A stretch of 27,026 bases of DNA from a virus. Both the position numbers and the translations under genes were made by a program. Where the stretch lies: positions 1 to 27,026 of the IMG/VR virus record IMGVR_UViG_3300014839_001263; one strand, 5' to 3'. Every line of letters starts with the position of its first letter. The stretch's first letter is position 1. The notes beneath the pieces are model-generated. The model made no database searches. It saw only the letters and a program-made list of their open reading frames with translations, and had not been told where the DNA came from. Shown here piece by piece: positions 8,272 through 15,106 of this stretch.

Positions 8272-9048
8272 ATGGTAAAATATGGAAAAGTACAATGGGG
8301 CGAGACTAATTATTCAGAAAACAAATCAAAATTTGATAAGGAGAAATTTCTTCTTTTAGAAAATGGAATAACAACAATCCGAATTTTAATGGAGCAACCT
8401 TTAACTTATATGAGTCATAAGATTAAGTTTGCAAATGACACTAATCCTTATGGGCGAAACGTTCGCTGCGCAATTGATAATTGCCCAGTGTGTGAGAAAT
8501 ATAAGGAAAAAGAAGCTCAAGCAAAATCAAAATATATCGTGGGGGTATATGTTGTAAAAACTGGTGAATTTAAGTGGTTGGATTTTGGTGGGCAAATATT
8601 TAATGCGATTGGGGCAATTAAACAAATTCCTAATTTTGAAAACGTAATGGAATATGATATTAATATTATCAAAAATCCAAAAGGTGGCAAAAGCGGATTT
8701 TATCAAGTTGTTCCGGGAGCGCCTTCGCCATTAACGGCTGTGCAAATTGAAATGGCAGATAATATTGATGTTGATTATCTTAATGGTTATGTAGAGCCTC
8801 TTTCAGTAGAAGAAGTAAATAATACTATGGAAAGAATCCAAAAATGGATTGATAAGAAAATGGCAGAAAATGCGGCTTTACAACAACCGCCACCAGCAGT
8901 TGTTGCTGCTAAAAAAGCAAAAGCAAAGGAAGCTGCTGTTATAGAGGCGGCGCCCGCAACGGAAGAAGAAGATGAGGACCCAGTAGACGAGCCACCACCA
9001 ATTAAAATTGATGATAAGGCTTTTGCGTTCAGAGTAATAAAGAAGTAA
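8272..9048 (+). CDS. Single-stranded DNA-binding protein, T4 gp32-like
   Basis: The 258-residue product has the layout of phage gp32-type proteins that coat single-stranded DNA. A basic N-terminus is followed by a core with a likely zinc site (His49, Cys66, Cys71, Cys74 in GRNVRCAIDNCPVCEKY). A strand-rich region with aromatic residues comes next (YIVGVYVVKTGEFKWLDFGG, then FNAIGAI) and corresponds to the OB-like fold around the zinc. The tail from about residue 205 is Ala/Lys-rich, then strongly acidic (EEEDEDPVDE), as expected for the partner-binding tail. Unusually, the last residues (FAFRVIKK) are basic and aromatic rather than acidic. It has an AAGGAG site and is followed by a hairpin terminator. 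It should work with the polymerase and RecA in this window. Confidence 0.82.
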   Translation: MVKYGKVQWGETNYSENKSKFDKEKFLLLENGITTIRILMEQPLTYMSHKIKFANDTNPYGRNVRCAIDNCPVCEKYKEKEAQAKSKYIVGVYVVKTGEFKWLDFGGQIFNAIGAIKQIPNFENVMEYDINIIKNPKGGKSGFYQVVPGAPSPLTAVQIEMADNIDVDYLNGYVEPLSVEEVNNTMERIQKWIDKKMAENAALQQPPPAVVAAKKAKAKEAAVIEAAPATEEEDEDPVDEPPPIKIDDKAFAFRVIKK

Positions 9049-9054
9049 TAACTT

Positions 9055-9064
9055 AGATATATAT
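9055..9064 (+). promoter_or_regulatory. Second copy of AGATATATAT box
   Basis: This is an exact ten-base copy of the box at 6031-6040, in the gap between the single-strand-binding protein and the resolvase, upstream of the hairpin at 9080. If it is a promoter, the transcript would carry that hairpin in its leader. The evidence is limited to repetition and intergenic position. Confidence 0.22.
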
Positions 9065-9079
9065 TCTTAGAGAACCTCG

Positions 9080-9120
9080 ATTTCAGGGAGCATAATTAAA
9101 TGTTCCCTGAAATTATTTTA
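9080..9120 (+). terminator. Rho-independent-type terminator after the single-strand-binding protein
   Basis: A 13-base-pair stem (9080-9092 with 9101-9113, one G-U pair, core TTTCAGGGA/TCCCTGAAA) encloses an 8-base loop and is followed by TATTTTA. It lies 32 bases after the stop of the single-strand-binding protein. The T-run is short, so termination may be partial, which would favour high expression of the upstream gene relative to the recombination genes downstream. Confidence 0.65.
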
Positions 9121-9128
9121 AGGAATAT

Positions 9129-9704
9129 ATGCAACAACTATTAGTAGGATTAGACATTTCAACAACAACTATTGGATTTTCAGCAGTAGTTATTGAAAAT
9201 GATAAAATAATAAATATTGATTATTCATATTTTAAACCAAATAAAAAACTTGGGCAAATAAAAATGCTTATAGACGCGAAGAATCATATCATTTCAATGA
9301 TTGATAAATCCGCAAAAAAATATGATTTGGAGCCAATAATTTGCGTTGAGGATATTTTGGTTTTTGCAAGCAAAACCACAACGAGAACACTAACAGTTTT
9401 ATCCGCAGTAAATCGGGTTATATGTGTTGCCGTTTTAGAAAAATATAATAATTTAAATTTATTGCCAGTAGCAACAATAAGGGCGTCTATAAGGAAACTT
9501 GCTCTTGAAAAAGAAAGAATACCAAAGGAAGATATTCCCGCAGCAATTGAAAAAATTATGCAAAAACATATAAAAAATTGGAAATTTGATTGGGAATTGA
9601 ATAAAAACGGCAAGATTAAACCGGAAAATATGGATAAAAGTGATGGGATTGCGGTTGCATTCGCCGTTGCTTATAAAAAGAAATTAATAGTTGAAGGGAA
9701 ATAA
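9129..9704 (+). CDS. RuvC-like Holliday junction resolvase
   Basis: The product has 191 residues and an RNase H-like nuclease fold. It starts with GLDISTTTIGFS, in which Asp9 matches the first catalytic acid. A second acid is in ICVEDI (Glu74), and the DxxD pair is in MDKSDGIAVAFA (Asp169, Asp172). All four carboxylates of the RuvC family are therefore present with the right order and spacing. RuvC enzymes cut four-way DNA junctions. In a phage this would resolve recombination or replication branches before packaging. The ATG has an AAGGA site. The next gene begins one base after its stop, so it is coupled to DnaJ and then RecA. A related structure-specific nuclease role is possible. Confidence 0.85.
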   Translation: MQQLLVGLDISTTTIGFSAVVIENDKIINIDYSYFKPNKKLGQIKMLIDAKNHIISMIDKSAKKYDLEPIICVEDILVFASKTTTRTLTVLSAVNRVICVAVLEKYNNLNLLPVATIRASIRKLALEKERIPKEDIPAAIEKIMQKHIKNWKFDWELNKNGKIKPENMDKSDGIAVAFAVAYKKKLIVEGK

Positions 9705-9705
9705 T

Positions 9706-10752
9706 ATGACGAGAGACGAGGCATTTCAAACGCTTTCATTAAATGAATCTTCAACGGAAGATGAAATTAAAAAAGCATTTAGGAAACAAGCCGCAGAAAA
9801 CCATCCAGATAAACATGAAGACAAAATTGCGGCGGAAGCAAAATTTAAAAAAATTAATCAGGCTTACCAAATATTAACCGGAAAGGAAAAGTCTGAAGAC
9901 CAAATGATGAATAACAATTTTGCATATGATTATGAAACGAATATGCAAGAAATTTTAAATAATTTTATGGGCGGCGGAAGAAGCCCATTCAATATACATT
10001 TCCAGCAACAGCATCAAAATAATTCAATTCATATGGATGATGTTTATGTTAATTTAAATTTGACATTTGAGGAGTCAGTTTTGGGCTGCGAAAAAAAACA
10101 TATTGCATATAAAATACAAGTTTTTTGCGAAACATGCGCGGCAAGTGGGCTTGATCCAAATACAAAAGGAAACTGTCAAACATGTAAAGGAACAGGTTTT
10201 CTTAGAAAGCAAATAGGTGGTGCCGCATTTATTAGAATAGAACAGGTGGTTTGTTTGGCTTGTCAAGGTAAAGGTTCAACTGGCGAAAAATGTAAGGCTT
10301 GTAATGGGGAGAAATTCTCCACTGAGGAAGTTTCTATAAATTTAAAGGTTCCAGCCGTTGGTGAAAGGCAAGCTAAACTTTTAGTCAAAAGCAAGGGCAA
10401 TAAGTTTAAAACATTAACAACAGATGCTTATGTTATAATAACACCGACTTTAGAAGGAGGCGGTATTTATAAAAATTATTATATAGAAGGAAATAAAGTT
10501 CGCTCGTCTATAAATGTTACCCTTGATAAATTACTGTTTGGCGGAAAAGCAATGATAAAAACAGTTTGTGGCGAAGAGAAAGAAATTGATATTCCTGCCC
10601 AAACAAAAGTTAATGATGAAATTATAATAAAAAATTATGGAGTTAAAACAGCAACAGTCGGGAATCACATAATTACTGTTGAAGCAAAATATCCGGAAAA
10701 AGAAAAACTTACAAATGAATTAAAGGATTTATTAGAAGCCGCATATAAATAA
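9706..10752 (+). CDS. dnaJ: DnaJ-type co-chaperone (type I, zinc-containing)
   Basis: The ATG at 9706, with GAAGGGAA upstream, is chosen over an in-frame TTG at 9691 that overlaps the resolvase. The 348 residues have a J domain (1 to about 62) with the essential HPD (33-35). A short Gly/Phe-Gln segment follows (about 88-107). Four CxxC pairs come next (Cys141/144, 157/160, 183/186, 196/199), two of which keep the full CxxCxGxG form. The rest is a C-terminal substrate-binding beta region. This is a complete type I Hsp40, which stimulates DnaK ATPase and can hold clients. No DnaK or GrpE is in the window, so it presumably works with the host's. Its place between resolvase and RecA suggests a role in replication complex remodelling, by analogy with phage lambda's need for host DnaJ. 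Confidence 0.95.
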   Translation: MTRDEAFQTLSLNESSTEDEIKKAFRKQAAENHPDKHEDKIAAEAKFKKINQAYQILTGKEKSEDQMMNNNFAYDYETNMQEILNNFMGGGRSPFNIHFQQQHQNNSIHMDDVYVNLNLTFEESVLGCEKKHIAYKIQVFCETCAASGLDPNTKGNCQTCKGTGFLRKQIGGAAFIRIEQVVCLACQGKGSTGEKCKACNGEKFSTEEVSINLKVPAVGERQAKLLVKSKGNKFKTLTTDAYVIITPTLEGGGIYKNYYIEGNKVRSSINVTLDKLLFGGKAMIKTVCGEEKEIDIPAQTKVNDEIIIKNYGVKTATVGNHIITVEAKYPEKEKLTNELKDLLEAAYK

Positions 10753-10789
10753 CAACAAGGCAAAATCAATCAAACAAAAGGAAGGAACG

Positions 10790-12013
10790 ATGGCTAAACA
10801 TAAAAAAAGCGAAGAAACCGAAGAAGCGCCACAAAGCAATTCGGAAAAATTAAATAGTGCTTTACAAATATTTGATGAAATGGATAAGTCATATGCTGGG
10901 TTCAAATCAAAAAGAACAGTTATTGAATGCATCGATTCTGGCTCACCATTAGTTAATGAAGCAATTACCGTTAATGGAATTCCTCGCGGAAGAATTGTTC
11001 AAATATATGGTCCACAAGGATCTGGCAAGTCCTTCATGGCGCAAATTTGGGCGCGTGAAGTTGTTAAAAATGATCCAAATGCTTTTTGCGCCTGGTTTGA
11101 TGCCGAACATTCATTTAATTATGAATGGGCAAAAAAGCTTGGAATTTGGGACGAGGATCCAAAGAAGTCGCGAATTAAAGTTTTTAAGGGCGCAAAAGGT
11201 GTTGATATAATTGAAAGGATTGTTGGCAAAATTAAAAAGGACGGATTTGGCGCGGCGAAAAAAGTTCAAAATGGAATTTTGGATTTCGTTAAAGAAGGAA
11301 AACTAAATTGCCCATTAATTGTTATTGATTCGTTAGGAGCTATTATTTCACCAAGAGAGGAAGATGCGCCAGTTGGGGGATTTACTGTTGGTGCCTTAGC
11401 CGGGTTTCTTACCGCTGAGTTGAAGCGGTTATCTGGCATTTTAGAAGACGCTAATGTGTGTCTGGTTTGTATTAATCAAGTTAGGCAGTCCCTGGACGCT
11501 GGCAAATATGGGGAATCATTTCACTTTCCAGGCGGTGAATCATTGAAGCATCAAATGAGTTTGAATATATATGTTGAGAAATCCAATAAAATGGAAGATT
11601 TAATTTTAGAAGAAACGAAAAATCGTAATACATTAATTGGTCAAAAAGTTAAAGTTGTCATTAAAAAGAATCGGTTTGGTCCAGTTCCAAGAAGCTGCGA
11701 AACAACTCTCCTCTTTAAAGAAGGCGCCGGCTATGACCAAATAGGAATTATAAATGTGGAGAATGAAATTATTGAATTGGCAATTGCAAGGGGATTGATC
11801 CTTCAAGGAGGAGCGTGGTATACAATTGGGGCGGAAAAAATTCATAGCGAGAAAAAAGTTCAGGAATATTTAAAAAGTAATCCATTAGTTATGAAAGACC
11901 TTGTTTCAAAAATAAAAGAAACAAAATCAATTAATAATGAAGTTGATGAAATTTTTGATGATACTGAAAATATATTGGAAACAAATAACCCGGAAGAAAA
12001 GGAAGAGGAATAA
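10790..12013 (+). CDS. recA: RecA/UvsX-family recombinase
   Basis: The product has 407 residues. The ATG has a double purine-rich site (AAAGGAAGGA). Walker A is GPQGSGKS (74-81). The following FDAEHSF motif (103-109) and Walker B LIVIDSLGAI (Asp180) fit the RecA core ATPase. INQVR (Gln230 region) and the mobile loop ending in FPGGESLKH match the DNA-binding L2 area. A charged N-terminal extension and an acidic C-terminal tail (EEKEEE) frame the core. RecA proteins form filaments on single-stranded DNA and exchange strands. Here it would act with the single-strand-binding protein and resolvase upstream. The stop overlaps the next start (TAATG), which indicates coupling. It may be closer to phage UvsX-like members than to the host protein, but that cannot be settled by eye. 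Confidence 0.95.
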   Translation: MAKHKKSEETEEAPQSNSEKLNSALQIFDEMDKSYAGFKSKRTVIECIDSGSPLVNEAITVNGIPRGRIVQIYGPQGSGKSFMAQIWAREVVKNDPNAFCAWFDAEHSFNYEWAKKLGIWDEDPKKSRIKVFKGAKGVDIIERIVGKIKKDGFGAAKKVQNGILDFVKEGKLNCPLIVIDSLGAIISPREEDAPVGGFTVGALAGFLTAELKRLSGILEDANVCLVCINQVRQSLDAGKYGESFHFPGGESLKHQMSLNIYVEKSNKMEDLILEETKNRNTLIGQKVKVVIKKNRFGPVPRSCETTLLFKEGAGYDQIGIINVENEIIELAIARGLILQGGAWYTIGAEKIHSEKKVQEYLKSNPLVMKDLVSKIKETKSINNEVDEIFDDTENILETNNPEEKEEE

Positions 12014-12348
12014 TGGCTACTATAACTTGCACAACGCGTGGGTGTATGAAAACAACAAGTGATTCCTTACTTGATGAGAAATCAAATGAAATTATATGTT
12101 CAGAATGTGGAAACCCAATAGATGGAATTACTGATTTCACCAAACGTTCAATGAAAGGAATGGGTCATGTTTCAAAATCAGAATCTAAAGCTTCCTTTTC
12201 AATTGCTTGCCCAAAATGCCAAAAGAAAGGACAGCCAATAATGAAAAATAATGTCGTTACTTGCGCGTTTTGTAATAAGGAGATTGTTTTATCCGCACCA
12301 TTCCTTGCGGCTTTCAAGGACTATATAAAGAATAATAGCAAAAAATGA
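12013..12348 (+). CDS. Double zinc-ribbon protein, 111 aa
   Basis: The start overlaps the RecA stop by one base, and the TGA stop overlaps the next start (ATGA). The protein has two four-Cys sites: Cys6, Cys11, Cys29, Cys32 and Cys66, Cys69 (CPKC), Cys84, Cys87 (CAFC). The linker between them is Ser/Lys-rich. Two ribbons in a small protein suggest binding to nucleic acid or to a replication or transcription partner. Because the following gene is a primase catalytic core without its usual zinc domain, this protein is a candidate for the missing part, but its spacing is not that of the CHC2 ribbon in DnaG. No family is recognised. Confidence 0.7.
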   Translation: MATITCTTRGCMKTTSDSLLDEKSNEIICSECGNPIDGITDFTKRSMKGMGHVSKSESKASFSIACPKCQKKGQPIMKNNVVTCAFCNKEIVLSAPFLAAFKDYIKNNSKK

Positions 12349-13145
12349 TTGATAAAAAAACAAAACAAATTTATCTTCAAGAATTTGTTTCATTATCAGC
12401 TTCTTGGCTTCATCACAAAGAAGCTGAATCAGAATATAATTATTTACTTAGTAGACTCCCAAATAAAAAAGATATTGAATTATTTAATTTTGGATACTTC
12501 CCAAAAAGTTATCCATTAATACTTGAATTCCTTGATCAATTTAGCGAAAAAATTAATGCTGATCCAGTAAATGCTTTAAAGGAATGCAATATAATTTATG
12601 TTACTGAAAAATATAATAAAATTGTATCATTTTTTAGGCATCATCATTTACTAATTCCATTTTACGATGTTTATAACTTACCAGTATCAATTGTTGGTAG
12701 AACATTGTTAAATGATAATGAGATGAAATTAAATAAAATTTCAAAATATAAGCACCTTCCGTTTGAAAAACGAAGACATTTATATGGCTTAAATCTCTCA
12801 TATAAAAATATAATAAAAAGGGATTATGCAATTGTTGTTGAGGGGCAATTTGATTTCATTTCAGGATTATTAAGCGGAATTGATAACATAATAGCTTTAG
12901 GCGGCGCCAAATTTACATTTGAGCATATTATTTTGTTAAAAAGATTTACAAATAACTTTTATGTCTTATTGGATAATGACGAAGCCGGTGAAAGTGGTAT
13001 CGATAAAATTCAAAAATCTCAGCAAAAATATAGTATCAGAGTTAATGCATTAAAACTTCCAGATGGTTATAAAGATTTGGATGATTATTTGAAAATTAAT
13101 AAAATGAAAGATATTCGGGAGTTTATAGTGAAACCTTCTTTGTAA
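12345..13145 (+). CDS. DnaG-type primase catalytic core (TOPRIM), reduced
   Basis: The 266-residue product matches the RNA-polymerase domain of DnaG. It has YNYLLSRLPNKKDIELFNFG (the YLxxRG and F-x-x-GY region), IPFYDVYNLPVSIVGR (the FPI..D..G...G..GR motif), SKYKHLPFEKRRHLYGL, then the TOPRIM metal site VVEGQFD (Glu166, Asp170) and LLDNDEAG (Asp210, Asp212), and finally LPDGYKDLDDYL. It should make RNA primers for lagging-strand synthesis. It lacks the N-terminal CHC2 zinc domain and the C-terminal helicase-binding domain found in bacterial DnaG of about 600 residues. The ATGA overlap couples it to the zinc-ribbon gene upstream. The zinc domain may be supplied in trans, or the host helicase contact may be made otherwise. 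Confidence 0.88.
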   Translation: MIDKKTKQIYLQEFVSLSASWLHHKEAESEYNYLLSRLPNKKDIELFNFGYFPKSYPLILEFLDQFSEKINADPVNALKECNIIYVTEKYNKIVSFFRHHHLLIPFYDVYNLPVSIVGRTLLNDNEMKLNKISKYKHLPFEKRRHLYGLNLSYKNIIKRDYAIVVEGQFDFISGLLSGIDNIIALGGAKFTFEHIILLKRFTNNFYVLLDNDEAGESGIDKIQKSQQKYSIRVNALKLPDGYKDLDDYLKINKMKDIREFIVKPSL

Positions 13146-13195
13146 AGTAATAATTTAACATTTCTACTACTAATAATAATTTTTAAAACGTTCGG

Positions 13196-13204
13196 TATAT
13201 AAAG
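13196..13204 (+). promoter_or_regulatory. Candidate promoter box TATATAAAG
   Basis: The 102-base gap before the sigma-like gene holds TATATAAAG, 43 bases ahead of the GTG start and upstream of an AGGAGA site. It resembles a -10 or T4 late-type box, but no partner element is clear. The gap is one of the longest in the window, which makes it a likely place for a promoter. Confidence 0.25.
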
Positions 13205-13247
13205 ATATGTTGCGAAAGCGAAATATTAGTGAAACAATAGGAGAAAA

Positions 13248-13727
13248 GTGGCAGATAGAAATTCAAATCATTCGACTGGCTACCAAGTATTCATTATGGA
13301 AATTGCAGTAAACCCATTTGTGTTAAATGACTTATCTTCAGCACAAGGAATGACGTATCGAATGCGCCCGGAGAAATATGATGAAATGTTTTTAGATTTA
13401 AAAGCAAGATTAATCGCGAGAATGTGGGAACTTGTTGAATTACATTTAACGAAAAGACAAAAACAAGTTCTTAAACTTTCAATGGAAGGTTTTACCCAAA
13501 ATGAGATTGCAAAGAGATTAGGCATTAATCAGACAAGTGTCCATAAAGTGCTCCGGGGTAATATTGATTATAAATATAAAAAAGAGGGCAAAGATGGTAA
13601 AGAAAGCGGTTGTTGTCGTAGATATGGCGGTGCTTTTAAAAAAATTACAAAAGTTTGCGATGCTGATGCTGAAATTAGAAATATTTTAAGAGAAATTAGA
13701 GAAATACAGGAATGTCTGGAATTCTAA
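13248..13727 (+). CDS. Sigma-region-4-like helix-turn-helix regulator
   Basis: The GTG start is chosen for the AGGAGAAAA directly before it. The 159-residue product has a helix-turn-helix at about 67-103 (LTKRQKQVLKLSMEGFTQNE, then IAKRLGINQTSVHKVL). Its wording is that of sigma factor region 4 and LuxR-type domains, with the typical L-T-x-R-Q-x-x-V-L-x-L opening. The N-terminal part has no region 2 signature, and the C-terminal part has a Cys-Cys pair (GCCRRYGGAFKK) and a charged helix. It may be a phage transcription factor that recruits host RNA polymerase to late genes, since the morphogenesis block begins just downstream. The last 16 bases overlap the homing endonuclease gene. Function is inferred from the helix-turn-helix only. 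Confidence 0.75.
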   Translation: MADRNSNHSTGYQVFIMEIAVNPFVLNDLSSAQGMTYRMRPEKYDEMFLDLKARLIARMWELVELHLTKRQKQVLKLSMEGFTQNEIAKRLGINQTSVHKVLRGNIDYKYKKEGKDGKESGCCRRYGGAFKKITKVCDADAEIRNILREIREIQECLEF

Positions 13728-14581
13728 AAAAAGAAGCTGACAATATTTGTTCAATTTATTTATTAACAAATACAGTTAATGGAAAAGTTTATATTGGGCA
13801 AACTTGGTTATCATTATCCAAACGTAGTGGGAAAAATGGTTCCAACTATAATAATAGTATATATTTATATAACGCGATAAAAAAATATGGCATGGATAAG
13901 TTTGAATATCAAATTTTAGTCCAATGTCTTGATCAGGAGGCTGCTGATTATTTAGAAGACTATTTTATGGAAAAATATAATAGCAGAAATGTTCATGTTG
14001 GTTATAATATAAAAAAAGGCGGTAGCGCTGGTAAGCATTCAGAAGAAACAAAAGCTAAAATTTCTGAAACTTTAAAAAATAAAGAATGGTCTCCAGAGGC
14101 TCTTTTTAATAGGGCAGAGGCTGGTCGGCAATGGAAAGGCAAAAAACGCGAACCACAAAGTGAAGAAGTAATTCAACATCATGTTGAAGCTATGAAGAAA
14201 TGGCACGCCGAACACGAACATCCAATGTTGGGAAAGCATATGTCTGAAGAGGCAAAAATTAAAATAAGTGCAGCTAATAAAGGCAAAAAATTATCCGATG
14301 AACATAAAGAGAAATTGCTCGAAGCTCACAAAATGGATATTGATAAAGAACAAGCAATTATTAATTTGTATCAAAACGGAGAAACTATCGAAAATATAGA
14401 AACGCAACTTAATACAAAAAGAAGCAGCATATATAGAGTATTATTTCGGAACAATATTCCGGCAAAAAGAGACCATAAAATTTGGTTAGGCAAAAAACAT
14501 TCAGAAGAAACAAAACAAAAGATGTCTGATGCTAGAAAACAATATTGGAAAATTAAAAGTGGGCAAAGAAAGATTGAGTAA
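13712..14581 (+). CDS. GIY-YIG homing endonuclease with NUMOD repeats
   Basis: The product has 289 residues. The nuclease domain starts with SIYLLTNTVNGKVYIGQTW (14-32), the GIY-YIG signature with Tyr16 and Tyr27. The expected Arg (Arg38), catalytic Glu (Glu82, in DYLEDYF) and Asn (Asn99, in VGYNI) are all present. The C-terminal part has several NUMOD3-like DNA-binding repeats (GKHSEETKAKISETLK at about 107, KHMSEEAKIKIS at about 175, KKLSDEHKEKLLEAHK at about 194, KKHSEETKQKMSDARK at about 265). A helix-turn-helix-like segment lies between the last two. It is a selfish gene that would cut a specific DNA site and spread by repair. It overlaps the 3' end of the sigma-like gene by 16 bases, so that gene may be its target or its hitch-hiking site. 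Confidence 0.93.
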   Translation: MSGILKKEADNICSIYLLTNTVNGKVYIGQTWLSLSKRSGKNGSNYNNSIYLYNAIKKYGMDKFEYQILVQCLDQEAADYLEDYFMEKYNSRNVHVGYNIKKGGSAGKHSEETKAKISETLKNKEWSPEALFNRAEAGRQWKGKKREPQSEEVIQHHVEAMKKWHAEHEHPMLGKHMSEEAKIKISAANKGKKLSDEHKEKLLEAHKMDIDKEQAIINLYQNGETIENIETQLNTKRSSIYRVLFRNNIPAKRDHKIWLGKKHSEETKQKMSDARKQYWKIKSGQRKIE

Positions 14582-14611
14582 TTAATTTTAAACAAATATA
14601 GTAATCAAACG

Positions 14612-14629
14612 GTATAATTTTGTATAATT
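14612..14629 (+). promoter_or_regulatory. Tandem TATAAT boxes before the morphogenesis block
   Basis: GTATAATTTT at 14612-14621 is followed directly by GTATAATT at 14622-14629, giving two perfect -10 hexamers ten bases apart, right before a GGAGG site. No -35 hexamer is recognisable at 17 bases upstream of either. This sits between the homing endonuclease and the first morphogenesis gene, a natural place for a promoter. The second box would give an almost leaderless transcript, so the first is more likely. Confidence 0.4.
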
Positions 14630-14638
14630 GGAGGAATG

Positions 14639-15094
14639 ATGGAAAAATATGCAATTGATATAAATAAGTTAGACAAAGAAATTAACGCCCCCAAGCGCAT
14701 TAAATTAGCGGACGTTAATGCTCGCATTGAAAAGGTTGGTTTTGGAATGGTCCGGTTTATTGATGATAAAAATAAATTAAATTTATGGCAAATTGTTGAT
14801 GGGGAATATATTGTGGCAATGTATGAGGACCAAGCGGATTACAAAACAGCTAATGATTGGTCAATTGAAAGTGATAAATTAAATAAAAATGCAACGATTT
14901 TCTATAAAAATTCCCCTATAAAAAGCATAGCTTTTTCGGAATTTGGAATTCCAGAAGCCGAAATAAATACATTTAAAGAAGTCCTTCCAGAAAGATTAGC
15001 TAATAATAAAGAATTAGTTAATAAGATGATGAATGATATAGACGCTGGATACAAGGTGGCATTGTTTAACAAATATCCAGAATTAAATAAGTAA
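14639..15094 (+). CDS. Hypothetical protein at head of morphogenesis block, 151 aa
   Basis: Two ATGs are adjacent (14636 and 14639). The second is chosen because GGAGG at 14630-14634 lies too close to the first. The product is a soluble alpha/beta protein: a lysine-rich start (NKLDKEINAPKRIKLADVNA), a strand-rich centre (GFGMVRFIDD, LWQIVDGEYIVAMYED), and a helical C-terminus. It has no cysteines, signal or membrane helix. No family is recognised. It is the first gene of the run that leads to terminase and portal, so a virion or assembly role is likely but unproven. Confidence 0.68.
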   Translation: MEKYAIDINKLDKEINAPKRIKLADVNARIEKVGFGMVRFIDDKNKLNLWQIVDGEYIVAMYEDQADYKTANDWSIESDKLNKNATIFYKNSPIKSIAFSEFGIPEAEINTFKEVLPERLANNKELVNKMMNDIDAGYKVALFNKYPELNK

Positions 15095-15106
15095 TAACGG
15101 AGCATT

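Noticed and set aside
10956-11210. Extra plus-strand gene inside recA in another frame
   Set aside because: It lies entirely within the conserved RecA core, lacks a binding site and encodes nothing recognisable.
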